Shown: positions 12,301 to 23,872 of the stretch, piece after piece
Position numbering within the stretch: position 1 is the stretch's first letter
Layout: every line of letters begins with the position of its first letter
From: Phytophthora sp. 'mugwort'
Lineage: Eukaryota; Oomycota; Peronosporomycetes; Peronosporales; Peronosporaceae
DNA length: 64,000 nucleotides
Direction of reading: 5' to 3'
NCBI GenBank assembly: GCA_033558025.1
Contig: JAUCEF010000001.1
Coordinates: 2,294,001-2,358,000, forward strand
Notes under the pieces: generated by a model
Database searches by the model: none
What the model was told of the DNA's origin: nothing
What the model saw: only the letters and a program-made list of their open reading frames with translations
Program-made: the position numbers and the translations under genes

Positions 12301-13797
12301 ACTTAGATGAGGAATGGAGAAAAACGCAGCACAGGCACCTGGGATAGCGACAGCATCTTGACTACTCCGTACGAGGATGCCGCTCCACCGCAGAGTACGC
12401 AACTTACAGCAGCCGCGAAGTAGCGCACGCACGCCCGACGAATTCAGTCTCCGCACGCCGTCGAGTGTCACCGATCGAAGCTGTGGACAATGAGCCCCAA
12501 GCGCTGAAATCCCTCGACTTGTAAGCTGGAAACAGCCTGAAAGGTCCAGAGTTTCCAGTTGTCGACAGCCGCGCTCACGTCCAATTGCTCCACCACTGTC
12601 TTCTTCCTTAAAATCCTCTTGAGTTTTACTGGTAGACTCCTGCCCAGCTTCATCTTCGCCATCTTCATGATCTTCAGTACGAACTACAGCCGTATCCCCA
12701 ACCAGACGTCGAATACCGACATCAGTGATAGAAGAGCAGAACGCGAGCTTAAGTGTGTCCAGTTGCGGACATGCCATGCCCAAAGCCGCAAGAACCTGGT
12801 CATCAACCAACGAGCAGCGAGAAAGATCGAGCTTCACTAGGCGCGTCAGAGCACGCACTTGAGCTAGTCGCTGCAGGGCGGCTACTCGCAGCACCGTGCA
12901 GCGAGACAAGTCCAAAGTCTCTAGTCGAGACGCGCAAGGACCTCGCAAACCAAGTAACGTGAGACCGTCAACTAATGGTAGTCCGGCAGCATGAAGTACG
13001 CGTATACGGGCTGAAGCTAATGACGTGGCCAAATGAGCCCTTTCTCCTGAGATTGCTGTCGATGAGGAGCAGCCCACCAGCAACACAAGCAACGCAGTGT
13101 CGGTTAGCTTTGTACAGTAGCTCACATCCAGAAACGTGAGGGATGTCGAGGAACTTTCACCAAAAGCTGCAATACCGTAGTCCGTCACACATCGGCAGCG
13201 AGCTAGTGACACTTGGGCTAGAACGGAGCAGTGGCGGGCCAAGGAGCGAAGAAACCGGTCGTCCACCCACTCGCAGGAAGACACGTTTAGTTCCGTCAGC
13301 GAGCGCGGCAAACTGCTACCCTCCAGTAATTCACCACCCCCACGGGTAAGTAGCTGACACTGTGGCAATCGAAGAGCACGAAGTGTTCCGCCACCTGCTC
13401 TCGTCGCTTCGAGCATCAAACGAAGTCCTTGAACGGAGATGTGAGCACTGCCGTCCGCCGTGAAGGTGTGGAAAGAAGACTGGACCAGGTTTCCGTTCGG
13501 GTCGCTGTTTAGCTGGAGCTGCACGAGCGAGGCGTCAGTGACTCGCCAGCCACTAAGGTCGATATGAGGATGATATACTTGTCGACGAGGATCGAAGAAC
13601 ACCACTTCTCTTGGCAGGTGGAGCTGTAGCTTGGCCAAATTCCTCGCGTGGGCCTTGGCGCTGCTGCTTCGGGTTCCGTTGCTGGCAACATTCGTTCTGA
13701 TGGCATCTTCCTGGTTGGTGGAGGTGGGAATAGCTATAGGAACTACGGGAGCTAGCAATGGTCGCTTTTTCACCCGCCATGCGCCGTCATTCACCAT
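9378..13797 (-). CDS. Leucine-rich-repeat protein with a long IQ-motif array and C-terminal coiled coil
   Basis: Two exons, 13797-10634 and 10566-9378, are joined across a 67-nt intron (10567-10633, GTTCGT...ACAG). The phases match and the join gives 1450 residues. Residues about 70-690 are cysteine-containing LRRs of the AMN1/F-box type (repeats such as LETLDLSRCTVL and LDVSYCTKLTD). From about 700 to 1240 follow ten or more IQ-like motifs (for example AATEIQRIVRGWLGQRR, SATQIQALVRGHFGR). A charged coiled-coil tail ends the protein. IQ motifs bind calmodulin or related EF-hand light chains, so a Ca2+-responsive scaffold is likely; no enzymatic domain is seen. Without the intron this would be split wrongly into two genes. 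The promoter is shared with the secreted-protein gene (138 bp between starts). Confidence 0.9.
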
Positions 13798-13935
13798 TCG
13801 GGCATTCGGCCGGAGCTGGTTGATAGGTATGTGTACGAATTTGACCTGTCGCTGGAAGGACGCGTCGAATCGTCGATGATCATTTCCAAATCTTGTGTCA
13901 TTTCCAAATCTTGTGTTAGCATTAAAAGCATTAGC
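13798..13935. promoter_or_regulatory. 138-bp bidirectional promoter region
   Basis: This is the whole gap between the divergent ATGs of the LRR/IQ gene (13797, minus) and the secreted-protein gene (13936, plus). It contains the duplicated initiator-like element described separately. No TATA-like box is evident. Confidence 0.6.
13880..13915 (+). promoter_or_regulatory. Tandemly duplicated initiator-like element
   Basis: The 18-bp unit TCATTTCCAAATCTTGTG occurs twice with no spacer (13880-13897 and 13898-13915). Each copy fits the oomycete Inr/flanking pattern (TCATTYY followed by an A/T-rich stretch). The first ATG after it is 13936, so the upstream in-frame ATG at 13831 is probably not transcribed in the mRNA. 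Confidence 0.6.
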
Positions 13936-15059
13936 ATGGCAGAAACAAAGAGACTAACGGCTAGTCGACCGATTCGTGCCATTCTGCTGTTCGCTGCTCT
14001 TGTTCTACTGGTGAGCTACATCTCAGAGGTGACAGCACTGACGTCGGACGCCGCAACGCAGGTGATCACAGCGCCCGACAAGGGAGATGAACTCGAAGAA
14101 CGAGCTTTTGTGGAGGAGCAGAAGGAGCTGGAGGTGGAAATCGATACTCGGGATCCAAACGCAACCATCAGCATTGACATCTACAGGTGAGTTTTCCGTC
14201 CAGTTGTCAACGCGGAGAATCGTTCGTTGCTCTCTCATAAAGCTTCACTTGTTGTCGTGTATTCCCTAGTATTGTCGAGCCCACGGAGTACGTAATCGGG
14301 ATGTTACTGGATCCTTGCCGGAATCACGCCGTCGACTGCTGCGTTGATCGTTTCGGAGAACCGGCTTATGTGGATCCCTCAGCTACCATCGCGGAGAAAG
14401 TATCTCTAGTGGACGAATCCGGGGCACTACTGGACGTGACGGTCAGCAGGATTGGTGACCGCCCTTCGATCTTCGACCAGAATTGCTACCTCGACGATAA
14501 CCTAGTTCCATACCGTCTTCAAAAGACCTTGAGTCCTAGCGGGCTGATGGTCGCGAAGAACTACACGAACTCGGGATGTATTGGACGACTGCGTGCTCTG
14601 GTACCGATGGACGAGGTAGTGCGACCAGCGTGCTGGGACTACAATGACTCTGTTAACGCACTTAAATCCTGCTACAATGTGGACGGCCGTCAACATGATA
14701 CGTGCGTGGCGGTAGCTTTCATGCAAAATAGCTACATCGTCCAGTGCGGTGGCGCCTTTGAGCTCTCCAACCATTGCGGCACGTTCCTGGAGTTGCATGA
14801 ACCAGGAAACGAAGGGATATTAAGTCAAACGCGGCTGATGGGGCAGTACCCGAGCGGATTTCGCACCACAACGTTGCCATTATTCTTCCAAGGCGACCGG
14901 ACGCGAACCGTTTGCATGGGCGACTACGAGATCTGGTGGGTCCAGCGCACGCGGTACAATTTCATCATTCAGAAGAAGAAAAAGTTCCGCATCACCTCCC
15001 CACAGTGTGACTTCGACGTCGCTACAAACAAATACAAAAACTACCATAGGATTATATAA
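13936..15059 (+). CDS. Secreted cysteine-rich protein, unknown function
   Basis: Exons 13936-14186 and 14270-15059 flank an 83-nt intron (GTGAGT...CCCTAG) and encode 346 residues. The N-terminus is a clear signal peptide: basic MAETKRLTASRPIR, then the hydrophobic run AILLFAALVLLVSYI, with cleavage likely after VTA (about residue 33). The rest is hydrophilic with 12 cysteines and potential N-glycosylation sites. No second membrane segment is obvious, so it is probably exported or luminal. I do not recognise a family; no RxLR or LxLFLAK motif is present. It converges on the EF-hand gene, with 45 bp between stops. Confidence 0.85.
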
Positions 15060-15104
15060 GACTTATAATCGAACACTCGTTCAAAGTGATGAGTACGTGA
15101 GATA

Positions 15105-18100
15105 TTATGCCAGCCAGCCATCACAGGGAAGTGCTGCTGAATGTGCCATGGAATATCGTTTGGTTGAAGAGCATGCCGTCTCGTTGTTGGGAGGAATTGG
15201 CCGCCGCAATGTTACGGTGCACAACTCGCAGGTCCGCGCAACAGGTTGGTTCCGAAATCCGCACGCGGAACATTGAATTAGACTCCCGAATTCAGCAGAT
15301 TCGGGATTCTGAGCAGCACAAATCTCGCAAGTCGGCGTCGCCCTTGTCTGCTGGTGAAAGCACACAGGGCATTTCCAGCCACAATCGCGTTGGGATGGGA
15401 TACGCCTATGCTGTGGTTTTGGTGCCTTTGGATTAAAATTGGTGTCGATCACTGGCAGATCCAATTTCAAGACCTGAAAGGGAAAACAAAATCGTTAGGA
15501 CTAGCCAGGAAACTGCATAAGTTGATACCGCACCTCCAAGTTATTTCCTCTCGAGCTGTGGCCTGCTGTTTCTACTGTTACTCGGTCAGCGGGTCCACCA
15601 CGGCTGGCTTGCATTTGCACTCCAGCTTCAGGCTGCACTGCTTCTGAGGCAAACTCCTTAACAGCTCGAGTTACTGGGTGTACTTGTGTTGCAGATGATT
15701 TAGGCTGAAGGGAAGCACCAACAATCTGACAAAAATCTACATAATCAAACTTTTCACCAGATACTGCGGTAAAGCGCGCAATGGCTGTCGAAGCCACATC
15801 GGTCGGCACGAAAATATCGAGCTTCCTCATCACCGCGTGGAAGGCGTCAATTGAAACAAACCCTGTCGACTTGATATCGTAGAGCACGAAATGCTGGTGC
15901 AGCATCACTGAATCAATTTGCCGCATGAGCAAAAGCTCAGAAAAGAACCGCGTCACAAAACTATCAATACGCTTCGATTCTTCAAAGGAGAGAGGGGTGT
16001 GGGCAGACTCGTTTTGGGGGGCAGGATACGCCGGTTGTTTCCAATAACGAACAGCTACCGGACTAGGCACCTGAGGAATAAGCTGCGACGTGTCTGTGAA
16101 GTCGGGCACCCGATCGAAGTGAAGTACCTCAGTACTTCTGGTCTGCACCTTTCGAGGTCGATGCTGACGATCTGGCCCCATTTGTTGAACCAAAATACTG
16201 TAGTTAATTTGAGCAGACTTTGAATCTCCAAGAGCAGCTTTTACCGCCTCTAGCTCAGCGTCTGTTAGTTTACACCCCATCAGGCGAAGCACCGTCTGAA
16301 ATTCCAGTAACGTGAGCTTCCCAGTTTTCGCAACATCACATTTTTCTAGTAACCTTCGTCCACTGATATTGTGCTGAGCTGCTGCGAGAAAGCACCGGTA
16401 AATCTTTTTCGCCAGAGCAGGTTCAAGGGTTGGAGGCAGTGCGGTGGATGCTGGAGCAATGGGCTTGACTTCGACAGGTGAAGAAACCCCAGATGCAGGA
16501 CTTGGCGTTTTAGGGCCAATGGCGATGTTGACTTGCTCCTCGATGGCTGCAAGGAACGGCTTGACTTCGTATAAAGTCCTACCATAATGCTCTGACTTAA
16601 AGCACGTAAGAAGCTTGGCTACGTCCTTATTGTGCAACCGCAGAGCGAAGGTCATGAGGAGCTTGTAGATCTTCTTCTCACTGATAGCATCTTGCTTCTT
16701 CGCAGCCAACTCCTTGCTCAGTGTTGCCAACAATTCTTTAAGAGCCTCCAGTTCTGATGCGGTTCTGTGGACACGTTTAATTGCTTGGAGTAGTATAGCC
16801 CCGATGGTCTTCGAAATCTTCATTGTAGCACGGTCTTCTTCATCACTGCTGCATGACAGCTCGCCTTCACTCTCGCTGCTACTGGAATCACTATCAGCAA
16901 AAGTTGCCGCTACCGTTTCTTGTGCCTTTGCTATATCTCCCAAAAAATCCTCGTAGTTGATCATTGGACCATCATCATTAGCCACAGCATAAGCGTGTAC
17001 TAACACCTCGATGTCCATCTCCTTCATGTTGTACACAACACGCCGGATCACTAACCGATCCAAGAACTTGTCGATAACTTTCTCAAAGACTCGAACTTTC
17101 ACCCTCGCCTCATTTTGCTTCGCACGGTACTTACTAAAATACTTAGCAAAAGGAAATGGTGGACGCAACAACCTGTTCAGCTTAACGATTTGGTTGAGTA
17201 CTGGGGTGTGTGGCTGCTCAACGGCCTTTGTTTTTGGACTGCTTATTGCCAAGCTGGTTAATGATTTTTTTACCGGTGATCCTGGCGTGGGGGAAGCGAG
17301 AGACTGCGAAGCGAGCGTTGGAGAACCAGGAGCGCCATCACCTAGTGCCGATTTTGTTGGAGATGGGAGTTGCGAGGTGGAGTTTTTGTCTACGACCAGT
17401 TTAGGCTTCTCGTCCGCATATTTAGCAAATGTAACAAACTCCGTGTACGATATTGCGCCATCTCCATTAGCATCTAAAAACTGGAGCAAAAGGTTTTCGT
17501 CTTCTGAACTGAGGAAGTGCCGAAATCCAGCCCTTTGAAGTAGCTTTAAAAATTCGTCGGGCGAAATGAACCCGCTCGAATCTGCATCAAGCTCTGAAAA
17601 GAGACCAAACAACCGTGCACCGGCATCTTTTCCCGTGGACAAAAACGATTGGAGTTCCCCAAGAAGTCGTTCAATATGATTGTCAAGAACACCGGAATTG
17701 CCTGCAAAGAAAGCACTTGGGCCTTTGGACAGGAATTTGCGGAAAAACGCAACATTGAAGCCAGAATTCTGGTGTAGCTGAAAGCAGCTTATAATGGATT
17801 CTAGCTCTTCGCGCAAGTATGGATGATGGACACCAGCAGACCATAACACATCTTTGAAGTCATCAATCGACATAAAAACACATTTAACAGCATTTTTCTC
17901 CACCCCAAAAGCTCGATCAATGTCAAAATCGTGACCACTTGCTATCAGCTTTTGGTTGGCTTGGTTGTATTGCTGGTGCAATGTCTTTAGCAGGCTGAGG
18001 ATCTCTGATGGAGGTGAATCCAATACGGGCTGCAAATCTCCATTTTGCTGGCACTTTTGTGCTATCGCTTCGCAGAATAATAAGTATTGGACATCTCCAC

Positions 18101-21100
18101 TTTCGTCACCATCACTCGCAAACTCTTTCGCTAGGATATCCATATCCTGCTTCGGTACCGCAACGCTCATTTCTTTCAGCGTCTCAATAAAGCGGCTTGC
18201 TTGAACCAGACCCGTAGTATCTTTATCGATAATTCCAAACATTCTCTTAATTGAGCCACAGTACGCCCCGACATTTTCACTTGTGAGACGTTCATTGCTT
18301 ATGATGTCTTCTAAAATGCGTTGCAGAATTGGATCTGGTAGAACGGCAATGTTGAGCCTTCTACTAGAAGATGACGACGACTCAGCAAGGTTAAAACGAA
18401 TAAACTCGTCGTAGTTAATCGCTCCAGAGGAGTTGGGGTCAAAGCGTCGCATCAGTCCCTTAATCTCTTGATCCGTCAAGTACTTATCCACACCAAGCTC
18501 ACGAATGGCTACTTCAAACTCGGACAAAACAATCTCCCCGGTATTGTCCTTGTCAAAAAGTCGGAAAGGTACCATGTAGTCAAATTTGCCATCAGGGGTT
18601 TTAGCACATCGTTTGAGTTCGTCACGAAGCAAATTTACGCCCTCAAGAAACTGAGGGCTGTCATAGTGAGTGACAAATTCGTTCTTCATGTTTCTGCGGT
18701 CCTGGTTTTCTCGAATTACGGCCAGGAACCGGTCAATCAGCACCGCACCGTCACCCCCACAATTCGCCCCGGTGTATTGTACCACGTACGCCAGATCTTT
18801 CAAGTCAACCTGCCGCGTTGACTTTTCCGCCGCCAACGCATTCAGCTGCTGCGAGAACTTCACCAGAGATAATTTTCCATTCGCCTCAATATTCAGACGA
18901 TTGAATATCTCATCGATGTCAGACTTCACAGGCTCAGATCCAACCAATTTTCTCAACTCATATACCATTGTCAAACTGCAGCAGCACAATAAATAGTTAG
19001 ATGATCACATCCACCAGGCAGAACCAAATAAAATAAGTCACTATCGCACATTTTCTTGGGCACATGGTTGACAAATGCATGGAATGCTGCCTGGTTTACC
19101 TCCCCGTTCGTCGCTGGGGCCATCAGTACTTGCAGCAGATGAATTTGTTGCGCGTTCAAGCGGATCCTTCGCTGCCGCAGAACGTGGTTAATGGTTTCGG
19201 AATCAAGCCGGCTGTGTTTTGGCTTCAGCAGGCGCCATGCAGATGCTGAGTCAATATTGCCGTCCTTAGCGAGCTTCTTATTTTGCTTTTCAAGAGCCCA
19301 TGTTCGAAATTCATCGGCGGCATCAGCAATTCGTCCAGCTGCTCTGGTTGACGCATCACATATTCCAGTGATGTAGCTTAAGAAGTCAGAGTAGTCAACC
19401 AAACCGTCTTTGTTGACATCGAAGCGCTGGATGACTTTGCTAAGCTCACTATTTGTGAAACTTAGCTGGTTGGTTGCAAAAATTCGTTGAAAATCGGATC
19501 TACTCAGTTTCCCGTCCCCAAGCGTGTTGTATGACTGAAATATTAGCCGGTAGTTTGGAACGTGGTAGCCAAAGCGGGTTGTCATCGTACGCTGCAGGGA
19601 GGTTACTACATCATCACTAAGAAGGCATGTCAGAACATCTACGTAAGTATACCCCATCTGTAGGTATGCTTACATTTCAAAATCCGTGAGCTCTAAGAAT
19701 TGAGCAAACGTGCCAACATGAACAACCTTAGCGCCGAATGGATTGATACGTTCCCAGACAAGCCGAAAGTCCTACAACCAGATCGATAGATAAATGCGTT
19801 AAGTTCGTCATGCCGACATCTCAATCAGCATTGCCCGTTCTCCCACCTTCTTGTCCATTTTGATGCCAAACGTTTCAATCCCAGCCAAAACCGCTTGTTT
19901 CGTGATGGCTCGCACCTTCTTGGCGTCAAATTCTTCAAACAATCGATTGAAGTTCAGGGAACAGTCTTGATCAATCGGGCAGTTCCGTCGTAATGTTTTC
20001 CGGACTTGGGCTTCTAATTCATCGATGTGATGGTGTAGATTTGCCCTTGTTCGCGGTGAAGCAATCGTGAGGTCAATATGCGGAGGTTCAACGAGGTCTT
20101 GAGTAGATAACGCACGTCGACGCCGCAACCACAGATACACACCGTGCTTAGGATTCTTCTCATTCAAATTTCCTGGGACCAACTTGAAGCCGCGATGACG
20201 GGGTAACCATAACCGTGCAGAGTTCTTGTCGCTTAGATCTCCACTCGTCAGTGAAAGATCGATCAGCTCATTAGTCATTTGTCTGCTCGGGGGGACTAAG
20301 CTTGTCCAAATGTATTTGTGCTTTCCAAAGGCTCCGTTTCTGTTGATATCCTGCTGTATGCACGTAAATCCTTTCGATACCAGTTCTGTGTCACGCGAAC
20401 TAGGAGCGTACTTGATATTGGAAATAGCAGCTTTTCCGTCCTCCTTAGGTGCTGTCCGAAACCAGAGGTGCATAGGACTGGAGTTGCTCTCGTCCTGCAG
20501 TTTCGGGAACAGTTGGGTGTAGTTATCTCTGCGCAACGTTACCTCTTCCACGCTGTTTGTTGAGATCTTAACATCGACGACACCATTCTCCCGAGGAGGG
20601 TGGATAAGTTCTTCGGCGCCTCTTTCATCCTTGAGAAGCAGCTCCAGATCATGAACCTTAACCATCCCATCCTTATCCGAATCCATGAGGTCCATGACAA
20701 AAGCGAGTTCCTTTTAAGCATGACAAAGTAAATTTTGACTGCATAACTCAGACAAGCATAACCACCGCAACTTACTCCTGTCGTGAGCACGACATCCAAG
20801 TCGCGCATGATGGCGGCGTGAAACAGCTCTGGCGCCATTGCCGTACCATCCGGGGGTGCCAGTCTCTTGAAAGTATCCGCAATCTCATTATCAGTCAAGT
20901 CGAGACTCTTAAGATGCTTTCGATACTTAAATAATAACAATCGGCTGTACAAAAACACATGATGCAAGCGACGAAAGTGAGAGGGGGCTATCTTCTTTCC
21001 CAGTCAAGCAGCAGTAGTAGAAGACGCACAGCTGATCGTGATCTAATAGGCAGAACTCCACGAAGTCTCGGTGCAGTAGCAGCTTCTGGCAGTCGGACTC

Positions 21101-21472
21101 GAGGCGGTGAAAGAGTGCATCCACCTGGTCGTTTGGGATGGCGCTCTCGAAGGCAGGGTCACTCGCCACAAGCTTGCGGAACTCGTGGGCCTCCAAAACT
21201 AGCTGTTGTGGCTCGCCGTGCGCCGTCTTCTTGACCTTTGACGCGTGCTGCTGTGAGCCGAACTTCTTCACGAGGTCCTTGAGGTAGTAGTAGATGCTGT
21301 TCTCGGCGCGCATTGACGCTGCCTTCTCGCGAAAGACCTGGCGCGCGTGGTGGCCCAGCAAGTCGTCTGAGTGCTTACACAGCATGTAGGCGCCCTCGCG
21401 CACACCGTCCAGCGTCAGGTTCGTCAAGAACTCGCCGTGCTGCGCCATCGTCCTCGTCTCGAGGCGCGTCAT
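15105..21472 (-). CDS. Giant EF-hand protein with MABP-like region and two RanBP2-type zinc fingers
   Basis: Seven exons were assembled: 21472-21030, 20944-20776, 20710-19847, 19771-19674, 19616-19050, 18975-15534 and 15473-15105. All phases agree and the product is 1983 residues. Recognisable EF loops include residues 214-225, 591-602, 855-866, 893-904, 964-975 (degenerate, R at position 12), 1177-1188 and 1215-1226, with further degenerate ones. Residues about 285-400 hold MABP-like segments (FKLVPGNLNEKNPKHGVYLW), a fold seen in membrane-binding and endosomal proteins. The C-terminus carries two C-x2-C-x10-C-x2-C fingers (1896-1913 and 1929-1946), the RanBP2 type. Overall it resembles long EF-hand proteins of the EFCAB6 kind, but the added domains make it unusual. 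A start at 21448 is also possible. The donor at 19846 is the weakest junction. Confidence 0.87.
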
Positions 21473-21612
21473 CAACTGCGGTGAGTGCGGAACTCGAAGA
21501 GTGACGATCGGTAACTTCAAAGAAACTCCCACATAACACTGATTGGTCAAAACATCTTTCCAATTTCGACCAGTGTGGACGCAAGTAATCGTTCTTTATT
21601 CATCAGACCATC
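21473..21612. promoter_or_regulatory. 140-bp bidirectional promoter region
   Basis: This gap separates the divergent starts of the EF-hand giant (21472, minus) and the choline-transporter-like gene (21613, plus). The plus strand has TTATTCATCAGACC just before the ATG, a loose initiator match. Any regulatory element for either gene must be compact or lie inside the neighbour. Confidence 0.5.
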
Positions 21613-23629
21613 ATGGAGCTGGATTGCGCCGACGAGGAGGTGCTACTGGAGAAGGTGCCACAGCAGCTTCCCGCTGGGCAGCGCGATGAGCGCAAAGACT
21701 ACTTTTTTGCGGTTGCCTTTGCGGCCAATTGTGTAGCCGTGAGCTTCATTGCGGTTCGTTCTCGCTGACGTATGGAAATCCCGCTGAAATCCCCATAAAC
21801 TCACCGAGATTCTCTTCATTCCTACGTTTTTGTGGCCACGTCGTAGCTCTTCTTTGGCCTCCCTAACGTATCAAGCATCTACTTCACCATGCACCGCGAG
21901 GATGACTCGTCGCACGGGCTTAAGATATTCCTCATTTTCCTGGCGACATCATGCATCGGTGGCGGCGTGTCGGCGCTGTGGCTGCAGGTGCTGCAGAACC
22001 ACGCAGAGCGCGTCATCTCCTGGACGCTGAAGGCCAGCATTGTGGCCTTTGTGGCAGCTTCGCTCGCGGCTTTCTATGACTCGGGCATGGCGGGCAAGGC
22101 GATCGGCTTCATCAACCTCTTTTTCGCCCTCACGATCATCATGTATTACGCCTCCGTGCGTCGGTCAATAGCCTTCGCAGCTTCCAATCTAGCAGCGGCA
22201 TCCCGTGTCCTGCGAGTATTTCCGGGTGTGATCACTTCGGCGTACATGGCGTTATTGGCGCAGGCAGTGTGGGTAATGATCTGGGGTGCAGCCATCGTGG
22301 GTGTTCTCGCTAAAGCAGTGGACCACCTTCACGATTCGAGCTCCTATGGCAACACGTGCTTCTTCTTCATGCTGCTGAGGTGTGTATTTGATGTTGCTCT
22401 AGCAGAGTTTCTCCTATGGTATTCTACTTCAAAGTAACATTTGGGGGCAATGCGTTCCCCGCTATTTTGCAGCTTCTTCTGGTTCGTGCAGGTGGCAAAA
22501 AACGTGGTGCACTGCATTACCGCCGGCGCGGTGGGGGAGTGGTGGTTCGGTGCGCACGACGTGAACACGATTCAGCGCGCACAAATCCGTGCGCTAACGA
22601 CATCGCTCGGCTCTATCTGCGTTGGCTCGCTGGTGGTTGCTGCACTGAATGCGCTGCACACGCTGTTACTGTCCACACCGCGGCGGAAGGCTAGGGGCAG
22701 CGCCAACGCATTCCTTGAGTTCCTCGTCAAGCTGGTAATGCGCAATATGCAGTATTTCAACAAGTACGCTTTCTGCCAGGTGGCGCTGTATGGGAAGGAC
22801 TTTCGGCTAGCGGGGACGGACACGATGCACCTCTTCCGGGACCGTGGCTGGACGGCGCTATTAAACGACTCCCTTATTTCAAGTGTCCTGTCGGTGGGGT
22901 GCCTGGTTGTTGGTACGTTGCTCAGCATTTTTTGCAAAAGTGGAGGTGAAGATCTGCTAAACCAGAAATGGTCACGGGCGACTTGCATCTTTGATAGGCA
23001 CGGTGTCCGGGGTCATTGGATCGGCATGGCTGTATTTAACGCTGCGGTGCACGCCGGACGAGCTGGACGGGCACCCGGACGAATGTCGTACGAGGCTGTC
23101 ATATTCTGTACTTAGCTGGACGACGAGATTGTGTGCTTATGCGAGTGTGGCGTTACCTGACGTGTGCTGTCCGCAGAGACTTTTAACGTTGTGTTGATGA
23201 CTTTCGTGGCATGCGCGTCGATCGGGTACGCCATGTGCACGATAATCTCTTCGATCCTGGACTCTATTGTGGCGACGATCTTCGTATGCTTCGCCGAAGT
23301 AAGTTTGAACATCCTTCACCTGTCAACCTACTGGCGGTGCTGGCGGCGCACAGTGGCACTAGTTTCCCGGTGACCAATCAGTCAGACGATGAATCCGACT
23401 AGGATACACTTGGACGGAAACAGGCCACCCCAGCCGCGCCGCCATTTTCTCTCATCTCCTACCACCCGCTTTCCTCCTCAGTGTAACTAACTAGAGTGCA
23501 TTTCTTGCGTCGCCATGGTAGGACCCAGCGGCGCTGCAGCGCTCGCACCCGGACGAGCACGCGCGCCTCGTGGAGGCTTGGAGCCGTCTGCAGCCGGACT
23601 TGCTGAGCTTCCCAACACACATTGTGTAA
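21613..23629 (+). CDS. Choline transporter-like (CTL/SLC44) membrane protein
   Basis: Six exons: 21613-21753, 21847-22379, 22473-22912, 22998-23107, 23179-23298 and 23522-23629, giving 483 residues. The protein is mostly hydrophobic helices. It ends with the family's C-terminal pattern: a helix with VATIFVCFAE, then DPAALQRSHPDEHARLVEAW, spliced across the last 223-nt intron. CTL proteins transport choline or related cations across plasma or organelle membranes. Exon 4/5 is the least certain junction: the donor at 23108 and acceptor at 23178 were chosen because they keep the frame. The length is at the short end for the family. The start (MELDCADEEV) is the first ATG after the shared promoter. 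Confidence 0.87.
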
Positions 23630-23809
23630 TGTGCGCAGTCACCCGAAAAGTTAAAGCAGAAGCTACGCAAGGCAGATATGATTTTCGAATCGGAAGTTTC
23701 TATCTGATTGGTGGTAAAACAATATGACTGTACCGATTCTCATTGGCAGGAAATCTTAAACTTTGATGTTCAGGCGACTTGCGAAGGCCACCATTCTAAT
23801 TTCCCTTTG

Positions 23810-23823
23810 TCATTCCCAGATTG
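23810..23823 (+). promoter_or_regulatory. Initiator-like element of the PX-domain gene
   Basis: TCATTCCCAGATTG matches the oomycete Inr pattern and lies 50 bp before the ATG at 23873. It supports a short 5' leader. Confidence 0.55.
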
Positions 23824-23872
23824 AACGCCAAAGCAACAAGTGAGCAGTCGTTGCCGAGATCGATCGCTTGAG

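Noticed and set aside
13831..13935. N-terminal extension of the secreted protein from ATG 13831
   Set aside because: It would bury the signal peptide behind 35 residues, and it lies upstream of the duplicated initiator-like element.
15105..15470. Separate small zinc-finger gene
   Set aside because: No ATG; a phase-0 intron with a CTAAC branch-like site joins it to the EF-hand gene.
23840..23872. PX protein extended from a GTG at 23840
   Set aside because: GTG is not a likely nuclear start, and a good ATG follows at 23873.
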